DNA of 64,000 bases from Parapedobacter sp042666505 (lineage in GTDB: Bacteria; Bacteroidota; Bacteroidia; Sphingobacteriales; Sphingobacteriaceae): positions 124,001-188,000 of the forward strand of contig NZ_JBHTDN010000006.1 in the NCBI RefSeq assembly GCF_042666505.1. The letters run 5' to 3'. The translations under genes were made by a program, and so were the position numbers. The notes beneath the pieces are model-generated. The model saw nothing but the letters and a program-made list of their open reading frames with translations. It was not told where the DNA came from and ran no database searches. Below, piece by piece: positions 52,493-61,250 of the stretch (its first letter is position 1; every line of letters begins with the position of its first letter).

Positions 52493-53185
52493 GTGAAACC
52501 ATCCAAACAATGTGATTTAAGAACCTGCTTTCTGTGCCGGCATGTCATGCCGGAATGGGTTTCTTTTTTAGATACAAAAAAGAAAAACATGCGATTGAAG
52601 AAAGGCGCCCGGTTCATCCAAGAAGGGAATCCGGTCGATGGCATTTATTTCGTCTATTCCGGGACGGTGAAAGTACATAAGCAATGGGGCGACAAGGAAC
52701 TTATCGTCCGTTTTGCACATAACGGAGCCATTGTAGGACATCGTGGCTTAACCACGAAAGGCAGTGTGTTTCCGATATCAGCAACCACGCTGGAGCCCAC
52801 CGTTCTCTGTTTTGTTGAACGGGATTTCTTTCTATCCACCCTAAAGGTAAACACGGAGTTAACCCATCAATTGATGCTATTCTATGCCGATGAGCTGAAA
52901 GAATCCGAGCAAAAAATGTACAACCTCGTTCATATGACCGTGAAGCATCGATTAGCTTCGGCCCTTATTCAGCTTCAGTGCCAATTCGGTACGACCACCT
53001 CGGGATTCATCAATATCCAGCTAAGCCGGCAGGACCTCGCTGCCTACATAGGCACAACCTACGAATCGCTATTCCGTATGTTAAATGACCTGACCAGTGA
53101 AAAGGCGATCACACTCGACGGCCGTCAAATCCGGATTGAAAATCTACCTGCGCTATCCGCATTGGCGGATACCCATAGAATGTAG
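52493..53185 (+). CDS. Crp/Fnr-family regulator with FNR-like cysteines
   Basis: A 230-residue regulator: cyclic-nucleotide-binding-like beta-roll (about residues 22-125, with GIYFVYSGTVKVHKQW), a dimer helix (ELTHQLMLFYADELKESEQK) and a C-terminal winged helix (INIQLSRQDLAAYIGTTYES). Cys7, Cys12 and Cys15 cluster at the N-terminus (QCDLRTCFLCRH), and Cys106 is located in the beta-roll. This mirrors, with other spacing, the four [4Fe-4S] ligands of E. coli FNR (three N-terminal plus Cys122). The GTG start keeps the cysteine cluster; the next Met (residue 19) would lose it. It is convergent with the nitrate/molybdenum-cofactor operon, a plausible target. Confidence 0.82.
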   Translation: MKPSKQCDLRTCFLCRHVMPEWVSFLDTKKKNMRLKKGARFIQEGNPVDGIYFVYSGTVKVHKQWGDKELIVRFAHNGAIVGHRGLTTKGSVFPISATTLEPTVLCFVERDFFLSTLKVNTELTHQLMLFYADELKESEQKMYNLVHMTVKHRLASALIQLQCQFGTTTSGFINIQLSRQDLAAYIGTTYESLFRMLNDLTSEKAITLDGRQIRIENLPALSALADTHRM

Positions 53186-53215
53186 CTACATAGCTGCGAA
53201 AACACACGCAAATGG

Positions 53216-53824
53216 TTATTCGTTAACGATATAAATTTCCTGCCCCTTGACGATGCAATCCGGTGTATTAAAGTTTCGGAAATCACTCGTGTTCTCGGGA
53301 ATAGGCAGGTTTACCATGCTTAGCGATTTTGTGGCACGTCGCACCGAAAAGCTGCGCAGGTTGTCGTTCCTGTAATCCAAAAACAATTTACGAAGACCAG
53401 AAGCTGCGTAAATGGCACATAAGGGCTCTATAAGTCCGCCGTGTCCATATACGTATAGTTCCGCTCCGACAATTTGCTGGTAGATGCTCCATAGCTGCCG
53501 CAATCGTGAGTTGTCTAAGTCGACCATATCGCATGGAACGACAAGAATATCTTTTTTCGGAAAGCGCTGATGTGCGCTCAGTAAGCCGCACAAAGGTCCT
53601 TTCGCATCCACTTGGTCAAGTACCAATGCGGTTGAAGAAAAGAATTGACCATAGGTTTCGAACTGCAATGCATTAATCGAAACGTAGGTTTTTAAACCAA
53701 GGGATTTCAACTTGGCGCTCATGTGCTCAACCCATGTACAATTATCCCTTACCAGCATCCCCTTGTCCGCTCCCATCCGGCTACTTTTGCCGCCGCATAG
53801 TACGAGCCCAATCAAATTTCGCAC
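53216..53824 (-). CDS. mobA: Molybdenum cofactor guanylyltransferase
   Basis: A 202-residue nucleotidyltransferase that attaches GMP to molybdopterin to form the bis-MGD cofactor of nitrate reductases. It has the GTP-binding loop LVLCGGKSSRMGADKGML, DQVDAKGPLCGLLSA and VVPCDMVDLDNS. It is the last gene of the visible nitrate operon, 28 bases after moaE; its presence agrees with a bis-MGD type nitrate reductase upstream. Confidence 0.92.
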   Translation of the reverse strand: MRNLIGLVLCGGKSSRMGADKGMLVRDNCTWVEHMSAKLKSLGLKTYVSINALQFETYGQFFSSTALVLDQVDAKGPLCGLLSAHQRFPKKDILVVPCDMVDLDNSRLRQLWSIYQQIVGAELYVYGHGGLIEPLCAIYAASGLRKLFLDYRNDNLRSFSVRRATKSLSMVNLPIPENTSDFRNFNTPDCIVKGQEIYIVNE

Positions 53825-53852
53825 GGTGATCTCGTTTAATTAACGTTATAAA

Positions 53853-54293
53853 TTACCCTTTCTCTTTCTGTTCGCCGTAGCAGGAACAGTGCCCTCCCCA
53901 CATCCGCTCGCCATCGGCGAAGTATTCACATTTCCATATGGGTACATGGTGCTTGATGCGGTCTATGATATATTGGTTTGCGGCGTAAGCTTCCTTGCGG
54001 TGGACCGCACCGGTAATGACTACTACCGCCGTTTCCATGACCGCCACCCTGCCCAACCGGTGAACGGCAACCGCAACTCGCAGTCCCCACCGTTGCGTTG
54101 CTTCTCTCAGCAACTCGGCAATCATTTTGTTGGCCATCGGCTCGGCGGCCTCATAATAAAGATGCGAGACCTTCTTGCCTTGATGATTATCCCTTACCTC
54201 GCCGCTAAACAGGACAATACCCCCCGCTTCGGGATGATGACTCCGCTTCCAAAGCGAAAACACATCGATATTTTCTGTGCTAAGATGGTTCAT
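53853..54293 (-). CDS. moaE: Molybdopterin synthase catalytic subunit
   Basis: A 146-residue MoaE protein that adds the two dithiolene sulfurs to precursor Z, taking them from MoaD thiocarboxylate. Family signatures are GIVLFSGEVRDNHQGKKVSH, VAVAVHRLGRVAVMETAVVV and VHRKEAYAANQYIIDRIK with PIWKCEYF carrying the catalytic lysine region. The MoaD gene is four bases upstream. Confidence 0.95.
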   Translation of the reverse strand: MNHLSTENIDVFSLWKRSHHPEAGGIVLFSGEVRDNHQGKKVSHLYYEAAEPMANKMIAELLREATQRWGLRVAVAVHRLGRVAVMETAVVVITGAVHRKEAYAANQYIIDRIKHHVPIWKCEYFADGERMWGGHCSCYGEQKEKG

Positions 54294-54297
54294 GCTG

Positions 54298-54534
54298 CTA
54301 TCCCCCGCTGCTCGGTGGAATCACCAAAATCACGTCTCCCTGACGAAGTACATGTTCCTCGTCAACGAACGAATCATCCACTGCAAACCGGCATTGTGCT
54401 AGCAGCATCGAGGCCGACAATTTATTATCAGCTAGGTACTTGCGTAAATCGCGAACATCACGCAACTTCTCATCGACCTCCAATGTAGGCGGAAAATGAT
54501 CTTTTAGCGCTGCATAAAATTCCAATGTAATCAT
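54298..54534 (-). CDS. moaD: Molybdopterin synthase sulfur-carrier subunit
   Basis: A 78-residue ubiquitin-fold sulfur carrier ending in PPSSGG; the terminal Gly-Gly is the site of thiocarboxylation. It lies three bases after moaA and four bases before moaE. Confidence 0.93.
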   Translation of the reverse strand: MITLEFYAALKDHFPPTLEVDEKLRDVRDLRKYLADNKLSASMLLAQCRFAVDDSFVDEEHVLRQGDVILVIPPSSGG

Positions 54535-54537
54535 TAG

Positions 54538-55488
54538 TTATCCTCCAATTGTTAACATACTCAACTCGCTTCCTGAAAATTTCAATTGCTTTTGCGCCAA
54601 TGCAGCGCAAAGACTGGCCTCTAATCCCTTTTGCGTCGTGATGTCGGCTATAGCGATGGGGACATTACTGCTTAGGCAGCCGTAGATGTTTCCCTTAACG
54701 TCCAACCTCAACCGGTTACAATCGGAGCAAAAGGGCTGGCTTTCATTCGCGATAATCCCAAAGCTATTTCCGCATGCAGTCCGGTAGTACGTCGCGGTTT
54801 CACCTGGCCGCTTTGCCAATTCCCGGACCAGATACCGACTGGCTATGTTGGTTAACATCGCTTGTTTCGAGAAAAACTTGCCGTCCGCATTTCCATGTAA
54901 ATGTCCCATTCCCATCAGCTCCAAAAAACGGATTTTAAGCCCATGGCGGAATGCGAAATCCAGCAGGGGCAATATTTCATTGTCATTTTCGCCGCGCATT
55001 ACCACGGTATTGATCTTGACGTCCACACCCGCTTCTTTCGCAGCCAAAATCCCCTCCACCACGCGCGCCACTCCCATCCGCCTCGTCATCCGGAAAAAGC
55101 GTTCTTCATCCAACGCATCCAGCGACACATTGATCGACCGGAGCCCACCACGCTTCAGCGCCTCGATTTTCCTTGCCAATAAGAAACCATTCGTCGTCAT
55201 TTTTATATCCCGGATACCCAATGAACGGATGCCGGCAATCAATGCTGCCAAATCCGGGTACAGCAACGGCTCGCCGCCGGTCAAACGAACCGTTTGCAGG
55301 TTTAGGGTTTCATGCAAATTGCTAATCAATCGGATGAGCTCACCCACCGACAAGGTAGTTTCTGCCATCTTTTCCGGGATAAGCGGGTCTTCACACACAC
55401 AGTACGTGCATGCGAAATTGCATGTATCCAACAGACTGACACGTAAAACACGGAACGACCGGCCAAGCGGGTCTTTTAACTTATCCAT
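54538..55488 (-). CDS. moaA: GTP 3',8-cyclase (radical SAM)
   Basis: A 316-residue radical-SAM enzyme for the first step of molybdenum-cofactor synthesis. The N-terminal cluster motif is CNFACTYC (Cx3Cx2C), GGEPLLYPDL follows, the second [4Fe-4S] cluster is bound by Cys residues in PFCSDCNRLRLDVKG and YGCL, and the protein ends in the conserved Gly-Gly (LTIGG). The ATG at 55488 gives MDKLKDPLGRSFRVLRVSL as in relatives. The frame stays open to 55641, but that part overlaps the exporter gene and codes no family sequence. moaC is not seen in the window. Confidence 0.94.
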   Translation of the reverse strand: MDKLKDPLGRSFRVLRVSLLDTCNFACTYCVCEDPLIPEKMAETTLSVGELIRLISNLHETLNLQTVRLTGGEPLLYPDLAALIAGIRSLGIRDIKMTTNGFLLARKIEALKRGGLRSINVSLDALDEERFFRMTRRMGVARVVEGILAAKEAGVDVKINTVVMRGENDNEILPLLDFAFRHGLKIRFLELMGMGHLHGNADGKFFSKQAMLTNIASRYLVRELAKRPGETATYYRTACGNSFGIIANESQPFCSDCNRLRLDVKGNIYGCLSSNVPIAIADITTQKGLEASLCAALAQKQLKFSGSELSMLTIGG

Positions 55489-55505
55489 CACATAGCACCT
55501 TTCTA

Positions 55506-56231
55506 TCACATAAAAAATAACAGTTTGCAGCAAGCAATCACCAATACGAAGCTCAGTAACGTACGAACGGTTGCCATTTGAAAGCGTGCGCTTCCGAAAT
55601 ATGCTCCCAGAAATCCACCAGCGGCGGCAGCGCAAAAACAAACGCAGATTTGGCGATCGATATGGATAGGCGATGTACTACCAAATAAGCCGCTTAATGA
55701 ATTCAACGTAATGAAAATTGCCGAAGATGCCGCCGCCTCTTTGGCGTTCGCCCATCCCAACAAAATGAGCAGTGGACTCAAAAAGATGCCGCCACCTATG
55801 TTAAGCATACCCGATAAACCGCCGAGAAACGCGCCCATGAGCAACGCTAAAGGCACGTTGACCGGTTTGGAGCGTGCGTGTTCCTTTGGCGTAATACCCA
55901 GCAATCGAATGGTTGGGACGATCAACGCGATGCCAAGAAGCACGAAGTAAAGCTGCTCGGCGACGGCAAACCGCGCACCGAGAAATGCCGCGGGGATCGA
56001 GGTGATCAGAAAGGGCCAGCATGTCGACCATTTGAAATGCCCCGCGCGCCAAAACTGGATGAATCCGGTACCGGCAACCAGCATATTAAGCACCAAAACA
56101 AGGGGTTTATAGTGGATCACCGGAATGCCGAATATCGAAAAGATGGCAAGGTATCCACTGGCGCCACCATGACCAACGGATGCGTACAGAAAACCTACAA
56201 CAAGTAATGCCAGTGCGATATATAGTTCCAT
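55506..56231 (-). CDS. TauE/SafE-family anion exporter
   Basis: A 241-residue membrane protein with seven to eight helices: the family start ALLVVGFLYASVGHGGASGY and the repeat GGLSGMLNIGGGIFLSPLLI. Members export sulfite, sulfoacetate or related anions. Its place inside a nitrate-assimilation operon, two bases after the rubredoxin-tailed protein gene, suggests removal of nitrite or sulfite or coupling to sulfur supply; the substrate is inferred only. Confidence 0.85.
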   Translation of the reverse strand: MELYIALALLVVGFLYASVGHGGASGYLAIFSIFGIPVIHYKPLVLVLNMLVAGTGFIQFWRAGHFKWSTCWPFLITSIPAAFLGARFAVAEQLYFVLLGIALIVPTIRLLGITPKEHARSKPVNVPLALLMGAFLGGLSGMLNIGGGIFLSPLLILLGWANAKEAAASSAIFITLNSLSGLFGSTSPIHIDRQICVCFCAAAAGGFLGAYFGSARFQMATVRTLLSFVLVIACCKLLFFM

Positions 56232-56233
56232 AG

Positions 56234-57730
56234 TTAGCTTGTTAATGCTGCTTTATTGCTTCGATTAATGGGATTAAAATCCTTCTTCGTCGCCCCGCAC
56301 ACGCCACAGGTATAGTCTTCCGGTAAATCAGCAAACTCCAACCCAGGCGGTACTGCCGCCAGCGCATCGCCGTAAGCCGGATCATAGATGCTTAAGCAAT
56401 GGGCGCACTGAAACTGTGGATGCAGAAGCGCCTCTTCGGAAACCCCGGGTAAACGGGTGAGCGACCGGTCGGCCGGCATTTCGCCATCATCCGCTTTTGA
56501 ATCATAAAAGTAATCGCAGAGCCGCCTGAGAGTTTTGGGCAGCGCGCTTTTAGCAACCCGCTGCTTATAAGGAATCAAGACGCGGGAATTGGCATTAAAA
56601 TCTTCCGTGTGCGAGATATCAAAATACGACTCCCCCCGTTCGCCAATCGTCTCCCTCAATACAATAGACCCCCAAATGCCACTGTTCGATCTCATCTTGA
56701 TGCCGAAGCACAGCCGATAGGTTCGAATGTTCAACCGATCGAAGTATCGGACGATCGACCGCTTCAGCAGGAGAGCAGGTTCACACCAGTCTTCGACTTG
56801 CCAATTCAACTCATTCGATGCATGGCGTAGATTCACACGATGGGCATCCAGAATACTATCCCACGCCTTCCGGTCTTCCTGCCGGATGTCCTTGATAATC
56901 AACGATCGCCACGGTGTGGTGTAAAGCTGTCCAATCCGCGAGGTTTGGCAGGCGTTACAAATAGCAAGCAGGAACGAAACAGTGTACGTTTCGTCCGGCC
57001 GGTAAATGCCTAGCCAGTATTTTTCATCGTATCGGTTGAACCCTTCGTAATACGGCAAGCGGAACTCCGACTCGACCAAGGGCTGAACCGGGTCCTGATA
57101 ATGGAATTGCACCAATTCCTTTACCTTTGACTCGAGACATGCGCCCAAAGCCTCCTCACCGGCCCTAGGCAAACCGCCCCCGTCGAGGATCAACAGCTCC
57201 AATTGCCTGCAGACTTCACCGATATCCATGGAGTAAACAAGCGAAGACCACGCGAATATCTGATTGGTTTTCGGCCACCTGACAAAGACGTGCCAGAAAT
57301 TTCCGACATCGGACGACACAAAATTCAGATTGCCTGTATAATAAGGTACCAGCGATTGATTCGCGTCCACAATGTTTACCTTCAGTTTGGGCACGAACTC
57401 AAATGATGCCAGAATATCTTTGTATACGCCTTCCCTCAACCACCGGGACTGGTTAAATATGCCATCCGACACATAGGAACTGACAATGTTGGGATAATAG
57501 TCTGTATTTACTTCATGAACCAATTCCTGATTAAAGAGATCGTATGTCAGCGCTTCGAGCTGCGCGGAGGTCGCCGCGAAAAGGATCTGTTGACGGGTTC
57601 CCACCTTAATGGTTCGAATCCCTGCCGCTTCGATTGCCAGTAAAAGCGCCTTCAGATCGCCGATTGATACAAAGCCGCCGGGCAGGTTGACTTTGATGCG
57701 TTGTAACGCAGATTGGACTTGTTTAGCCAT
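56234..57730 (-). CDS. NIR/SIR ferredoxin-like protein with C-terminal rubredoxin domain
   Basis: A 498-residue protein. The N-terminal part resembles the ferredoxin-like half domains of nitrite/sulfite reductases (VNLPGGFVSIGDLKALLLAI, then KVGTRQQILFAATSAQLEAL), and a second such segment is seen near LYTTPWRSLIIKDI. The last ~60 residues are a rubredoxin with FQCAHCLSIYDPAYGD and YTCGVCGATKKDF. The four Cys that hold the siroheme-linked [4Fe-4S] cluster in true reductases (Cx5C and Cx3C) are not found; the middle has only CNAC and single Cys. It is therefore more likely an electron-transfer or scaffold partner than a full nitrite reductase. It overlaps the nitrate-reductase gene by eight bases. 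Confidence 0.75.
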   Translation of the reverse strand: MAKQVQSALQRIKVNLPGGFVSIGDLKALLLAIEAAGIRTIKVGTRQQILFAATSAQLEALTYDLFNQELVHEVNTDYYPNIVSSYVSDGIFNQSRWLREGVYKDILASFEFVPKLKVNIVDANQSLVPYYTGNLNFVSSDVGNFWHVFVRWPKTNQIFAWSSLVYSMDIGEVCRQLELLILDGGGLPRAGEEALGACLESKVKELVQFHYQDPVQPLVESEFRLPYYEGFNRYDEKYWLGIYRPDETYTVSFLLAICNACQTSRIGQLYTTPWRSLIIKDIRQEDRKAWDSILDAHRVNLRHASNELNWQVEDWCEPALLLKRSIVRYFDRLNIRTYRLCFGIKMRSNSGIWGSIVLRETIGERGESYFDISHTEDFNANSRVLIPYKQRVAKSALPKTLRRLCDYFYDSKADDGEMPADRSLTRLPGVSEEALLHPQFQCAHCLSIYDPAYGDALAAVPPGLEFADLPEDYTCGVCGATKKDFNPINRSNKAALTS

Positions 57731-60700
57731 TGACCGCCTCCATTTCTCCTGTCTCTGCCAATATCCCGTCCAAAATCGCCATCACCTGCGGTCGGCAGGA
57801 ACCACAACCCGTTCCGGCACCGCTGGCCACACAAAGCGTCTTCAAGTCGGTACACCCCGATCGGATAAGGTTAACGAGGTTTCCTTCGCCAACCTGGCTA
57901 CAGCTGCATACCAGCTTTCCAATCACAGGCTCTTTCGTTGAGCCGCTACGTAATAACTGCAAACGTTTTTCGCTGAGTTCCGTTTTGTTAGTAATCAGGT
58001 CTTTAAATTCCAGAAATTCATTTTTGTCGCCGATTAAAATGGCGCCCACCAGCCGGTCTTGGCGAATGATGCATTTCTTATAATAGCGCTTGGCTTTGTC
58101 GATGAAAACAATCTCTTCATACGTATCATCAGGGCAGTCAACCAGTCCCATACTACAGAGGTCGAATCCCGGTATCTTAATGATATTCATAAACACAGTT
58201 CCCTGGTAAATGCTCCCCACATCGCCATGGTGGAACCTGGCTACCACCGCCCCTTGCTGTTCCGCTGCAGCGGTAATACCATATAACACGCCCTCAAACT
58301 CGGCGATTTCGCCAATGGCATAAATCGCCGGATCGCTGGTCTGCAACCGGTTGTTCACAACCACCCCACGTTGGCACTGAAGCCCGGCAGCCTTCGCCAG
58401 CTCGATGTTGGGGGTCGTACCGATCGCTACAATAACTGCATCGCACTTAATCTGCCGTCCGCTCTTCAACTCGACCTTGCTGACCTTATTCCGGCCATAG
58501 TAGAGCTGAACCTCGTCGTTGTAGTACACATCGCATCCTTGCTCCACCATCTCCTCGTGGAGCATTTGGCTGCCCAAGACATCCAATTGCCGGTTCAGGA
58601 AGCGCGAAACCCGCTGCACGATGGTAATTTTCACACCCATTTCCCGTAAACTCGCTGCCATTTCCAATCCCAATAGCCCGCCGCCGATAATAACGACCGA
58701 CGCGTCCTTTCGAAGAAATTTGCGAAGGTTATCCGCATCGGACCGGCGCCTGATACTGAAAATCCCCGGCATGGTCGGAATGTCCCTTGGCATCGTCGGC
58801 CGACTTCCAGTACCCAAAATCAACACGTCATAGGGCGTCTTTACGCCCCTGGAATCTTCCACGCACTTCATTGAGCGGTCGATACGGGTCACTGTGACGC
58901 CGCGGACATGGTTAATCTGATAAACAGCTCGCTCCTCCTCATCTTGCATTTTTATCAATTCCCCCCACTGCTGGTCGCCGCTCACATAATGCGGTAGCAT
59001 AACCCGGTTATAAAACGGAAGGTCTTCATTACTGAATACGGTGATTTCGTCAGTTTTGTTGATTTCGCGGAACGCTTTTACAAATCCAAAAGCGCCGGCA
59101 CCGGCACCAACGACTACAATCCGCTCGAACTTCTTTTGGTAGGGTGCCACCTGTACGGCGCAAAACTTGAAATCCGGTTCTTTGGAAATCGGATCCACTA
59201 ACGGATTGGTCAGGTTGTTTGCCCGGTTGAGATCCGAGTCCCCGAGTTTTCCCCAGTGCATGGGCAGGAATACACAACCGGGCTTTATGGTATGACCGAT
59301 GGTGGCTTTAACCCGTACATTGCCCCGGCGCGAGGTAACTTCTACCAACTGTCCGTCTTCGATTCCTAAACGCACGGCATCGTTATGATGAATTTCCAGC
59401 AGAGGTTCGCTGATGTGTTGTTTCAGCTTGCTTACTTTCCCCGTTTTGGTCATCGTGTGCCATTGGTCGCGAACCCGGCCCGTTGTTAAAATGAATGGGA
59501 AATTCCTGTCGGGCTGCTCACTCCGCATTTCGGTATCGGGACTGTGGATGATGGCTTTTTTTGTTGCTGTATAAAACCGGTGATCCTCAAATAAGCGGGA
59601 TGTGCCGGTATCCCGCCGCTTCCGATACGGCCATTGGATGGTTTTATCGCGATCTATCCGCGCATAATCCAGCCCGTCGACCCGGATCGATGTTTTCGCT
59701 GTCAGTCGGGCATGCTCGCTATATATTGCCTCCGGATTCGCGTAGTCAAATCCGCTGTACCCCATCTTTTGCGCAAAGCGGCAGATGATCTCGGCGTCCG
59801 GAAGCGCTTCTCCCGGTGGGTCGATGATTTTGTGCAGGCGACTGATGCGCCGTTCCGAATTGGTCATTGTTCCTTCTTTCTCCGCCCAGCCTGCGGCAGG
59901 CAATATCACATCCGCGTAATCCAGCGTCTGTGGCTTATTGCTGATTTCCTGCACGACAACAAATTTGGCGTTCTTCAGCGCCTGTTCGACCTTCCTCGTG
60001 TCCGGAAGGCTGGTTAGCGGATTGGTGCACAGAATCCAGATGGCCTTCAGCTTCCCTTCGGCCAACGCATCGAACATGTCGGTCGCGGTAAGCCCGGGCT
60101 TATCGGATATAACCGTACCACCCCAAAAATTGGCCACTTCTTGCCGATGGGCAGCATTCATCAGGTCGCGGTGCGCCGGAAGCAAATTGGCTAACCCACC
60201 CACTTCCCGTCCCCCCATGGCATTGGGTTGACCCGTTAAGGAAAACGGCCCCGATCCGGGCTTTCCGATTCTGCCGGTGATGAGGTTGAGGTCAATCAGC
60301 GATAAGTTCTTGTCGACTCCCTTCGCACTTTGGTTGAGCCCCATCGTCCACAATGTCAGGAGTGATCTGGAGATACCGATATAAGTAGCGGCCTGACGGA
60401 TATCCTCTTCCGGAACGCGGCAAATCCATGCGGCTTCCGCGACGGTCCGCTCAAATACCCGCGCTTTATATGCTGCAAACCCTTCCGTATGATTTTCGAT
60501 AAAGCCGGCATCGATGTCGCCGTTTTCAATCAGCAACCGACCGATGGCATAATTCAACACCATGTCGGTACCAGGCTGGATCTGCAAATGGATATCAGCA
60601 ATGGCCGCGGAATCTGTTTTGCGCGGATCGACGACAATAATCTTCGTGTCTGGATTTTTTGCCTTGTGGGCCTCCACCCGGCGCCAAAGAATCGGATGGC

Positions 60701-61235
60701 ACCATGCCGGATTAGCCCCTTCAACCAACAGACAATCCGCCAGTTCAATGTCGTCGTAACATATCGGCACCGAATCCTCACCCAGGCTCATCTTGTAGGC
60801 AGCTACCGCACTGCTCATGCATAGGCGTGAATTCGTATCGATATTGTTGCTTCCTATAAATCCTTTGATGAGTTTATTGACTACGTAATACTCTTCGGTG
60901 AGGCATTGGCCCGATGCGTAAAAAGCCACGGAGTCCGGCCCGTAAGTTGAAATTAACGTGCGGAACACCGCCGCAGTGCGGGTAAGGGCGTTGTCCCAGC
61001 TTACGCGCTGCAAGGGCATGCTGCGATGATAGCGCATTTGCGGGTAGGATAAGCGATCGGATCGGTCGTTGACCGTATATTGTAAATTCATGCCTTTGCT
61101 ACACAATTTCCCGCGGTTAACCGGATGGTCCTCATCGCCGGTCACGGTGATCAGGTCATGTTTATCCAACCGGATCTTAACCCCACAACCCACCCCACAA
61201 TAACAGCAAGTACTGGTTACTTCTGTTTTTTTCAT
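57723..61235 (-). CDS. Fused assimilatory nitrate reductase: molybdopterin domain, FAD domain and [2Fe-2S] domain
   Basis: A 1170-residue fusion. Residues 1 to about 690 are a Nas-type molybdopterin oxidoreductase: [4Fe-4S] ligands Cys10, Cys13, Cys17 and Cys45, probable Mo ligand Cys139 in NSRLCMSSAV, and the C-terminal molybdopterin-dinucleotide domain with LTTGRVRDQWHTMTKTGKV. From about 705 follows a NirB-like FAD/NAD(P)H oxidoreductase with two nucleotide loops (IVVVGAGAGAFGF and VVIIGGGLLGLEMAASL). The last ~70 residues are a BFD-like [2Fe-2S] domain (VCSCSQVGEGN and GAGTGCGSCRP). In other bacteria these parts are on two proteins (NasA/NasC plus NasB). It should pass electrons from NAD(P)H through FAD and iron-sulfur centres to nitrate. 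Confidence 0.9.
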   Translation of the reverse strand: MKKTEVTSTCCYCGVGCGVKIRLDKHDLITVTGDEDHPVNRGKLCSKGMNLQYTVNDRSDRLSYPQMRYHRSMPLQRVSWDNALTRTAAVFRTLISTYGPDSVAFYASGQCLTEEYYVVNKLIKGFIGSNNIDTNSRLCMSSAVAAYKMSLGEDSVPICYDDIELADCLLVEGANPAWCHPILWRRVEAHKAKNPDTKIIVVDPRKTDSAAIADIHLQIQPGTDMVLNYAIGRLLIENGDIDAGFIENHTEGFAAYKARVFERTVAEAAWICRVPEEDIRQAATYIGISRSLLTLWTMGLNQSAKGVDKNLSLIDLNLITGRIGKPGSGPFSLTGQPNAMGGREVGGLANLLPAHRDLMNAAHRQEVANFWGGTVISDKPGLTATDMFDALAEGKLKAIWILCTNPLTSLPDTRKVEQALKNAKFVVVQEISNKPQTLDYADVILPAAGWAEKEGTMTNSERRISRLHKIIDPPGEALPDAEIICRFAQKMGYSGFDYANPEAIYSEHARLTAKTSIRVDGLDYARIDRDKTIQWPYRKRRDTGTSRLFEDHRFYTATKKAIIHSPDTEMRSEQPDRNFPFILTTGRVRDQWHTMTKTGKVSKLKQHISEPLLEIHHNDAVRLGIEDGQLVEVTSRRGNVRVKATIGHTIKPGCVFLPMHWGKLGDSDLNRANNLTNPLVDPISKEPDFKFCAVQVAPYQKKFERIVVVGAGAGAFGFVKAFREINKTDEITVFSNEDLPFYNRVMLPHYVSGDQQWGELIKMQDEEERAVYQINHVRGVTVTRIDRSMKCVEDSRGVKTPYDVLILGTGSRPTMPRDIPTMPGIFSIRRRSDADNLRKFLRKDASVVIIGGGLLGLEMAASLREMGVKITIVQRVSRFLNRQLDVLGSQMLHEEMVEQGCDVYYNDEVQLYYGRNKVSKVELKSGRQIKCDAVIVAIGTTPNIELAKAAGLQCQRGVVVNNRLQTSDPAIYAIGEIAEFEGVLYGITAAAEQQGAVVARFHHGDVGSIYQGTVFMNIIKIPGFDLCSMGLVDCPDDTYEEIVFIDKAKRYYKKCIIRQDRLVGAILIGDKNEFLEFKDLITNKTELSEKRLQLLRSGSTKEPVIGKLVCSCSQVGEGNLVNLIRSGCTDLKTLCVASGAGTGCGSCRPQVMAILDGILAETGEMEAVNG

Positions 61236-61250
61236 TTCAACACAGCTAAA

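Noticed and set aside
55489..55641. N-terminal extension of moaA
   Set aside because: It overlaps the exporter gene and has no MoaA sequence; family alignment starts at 55488.
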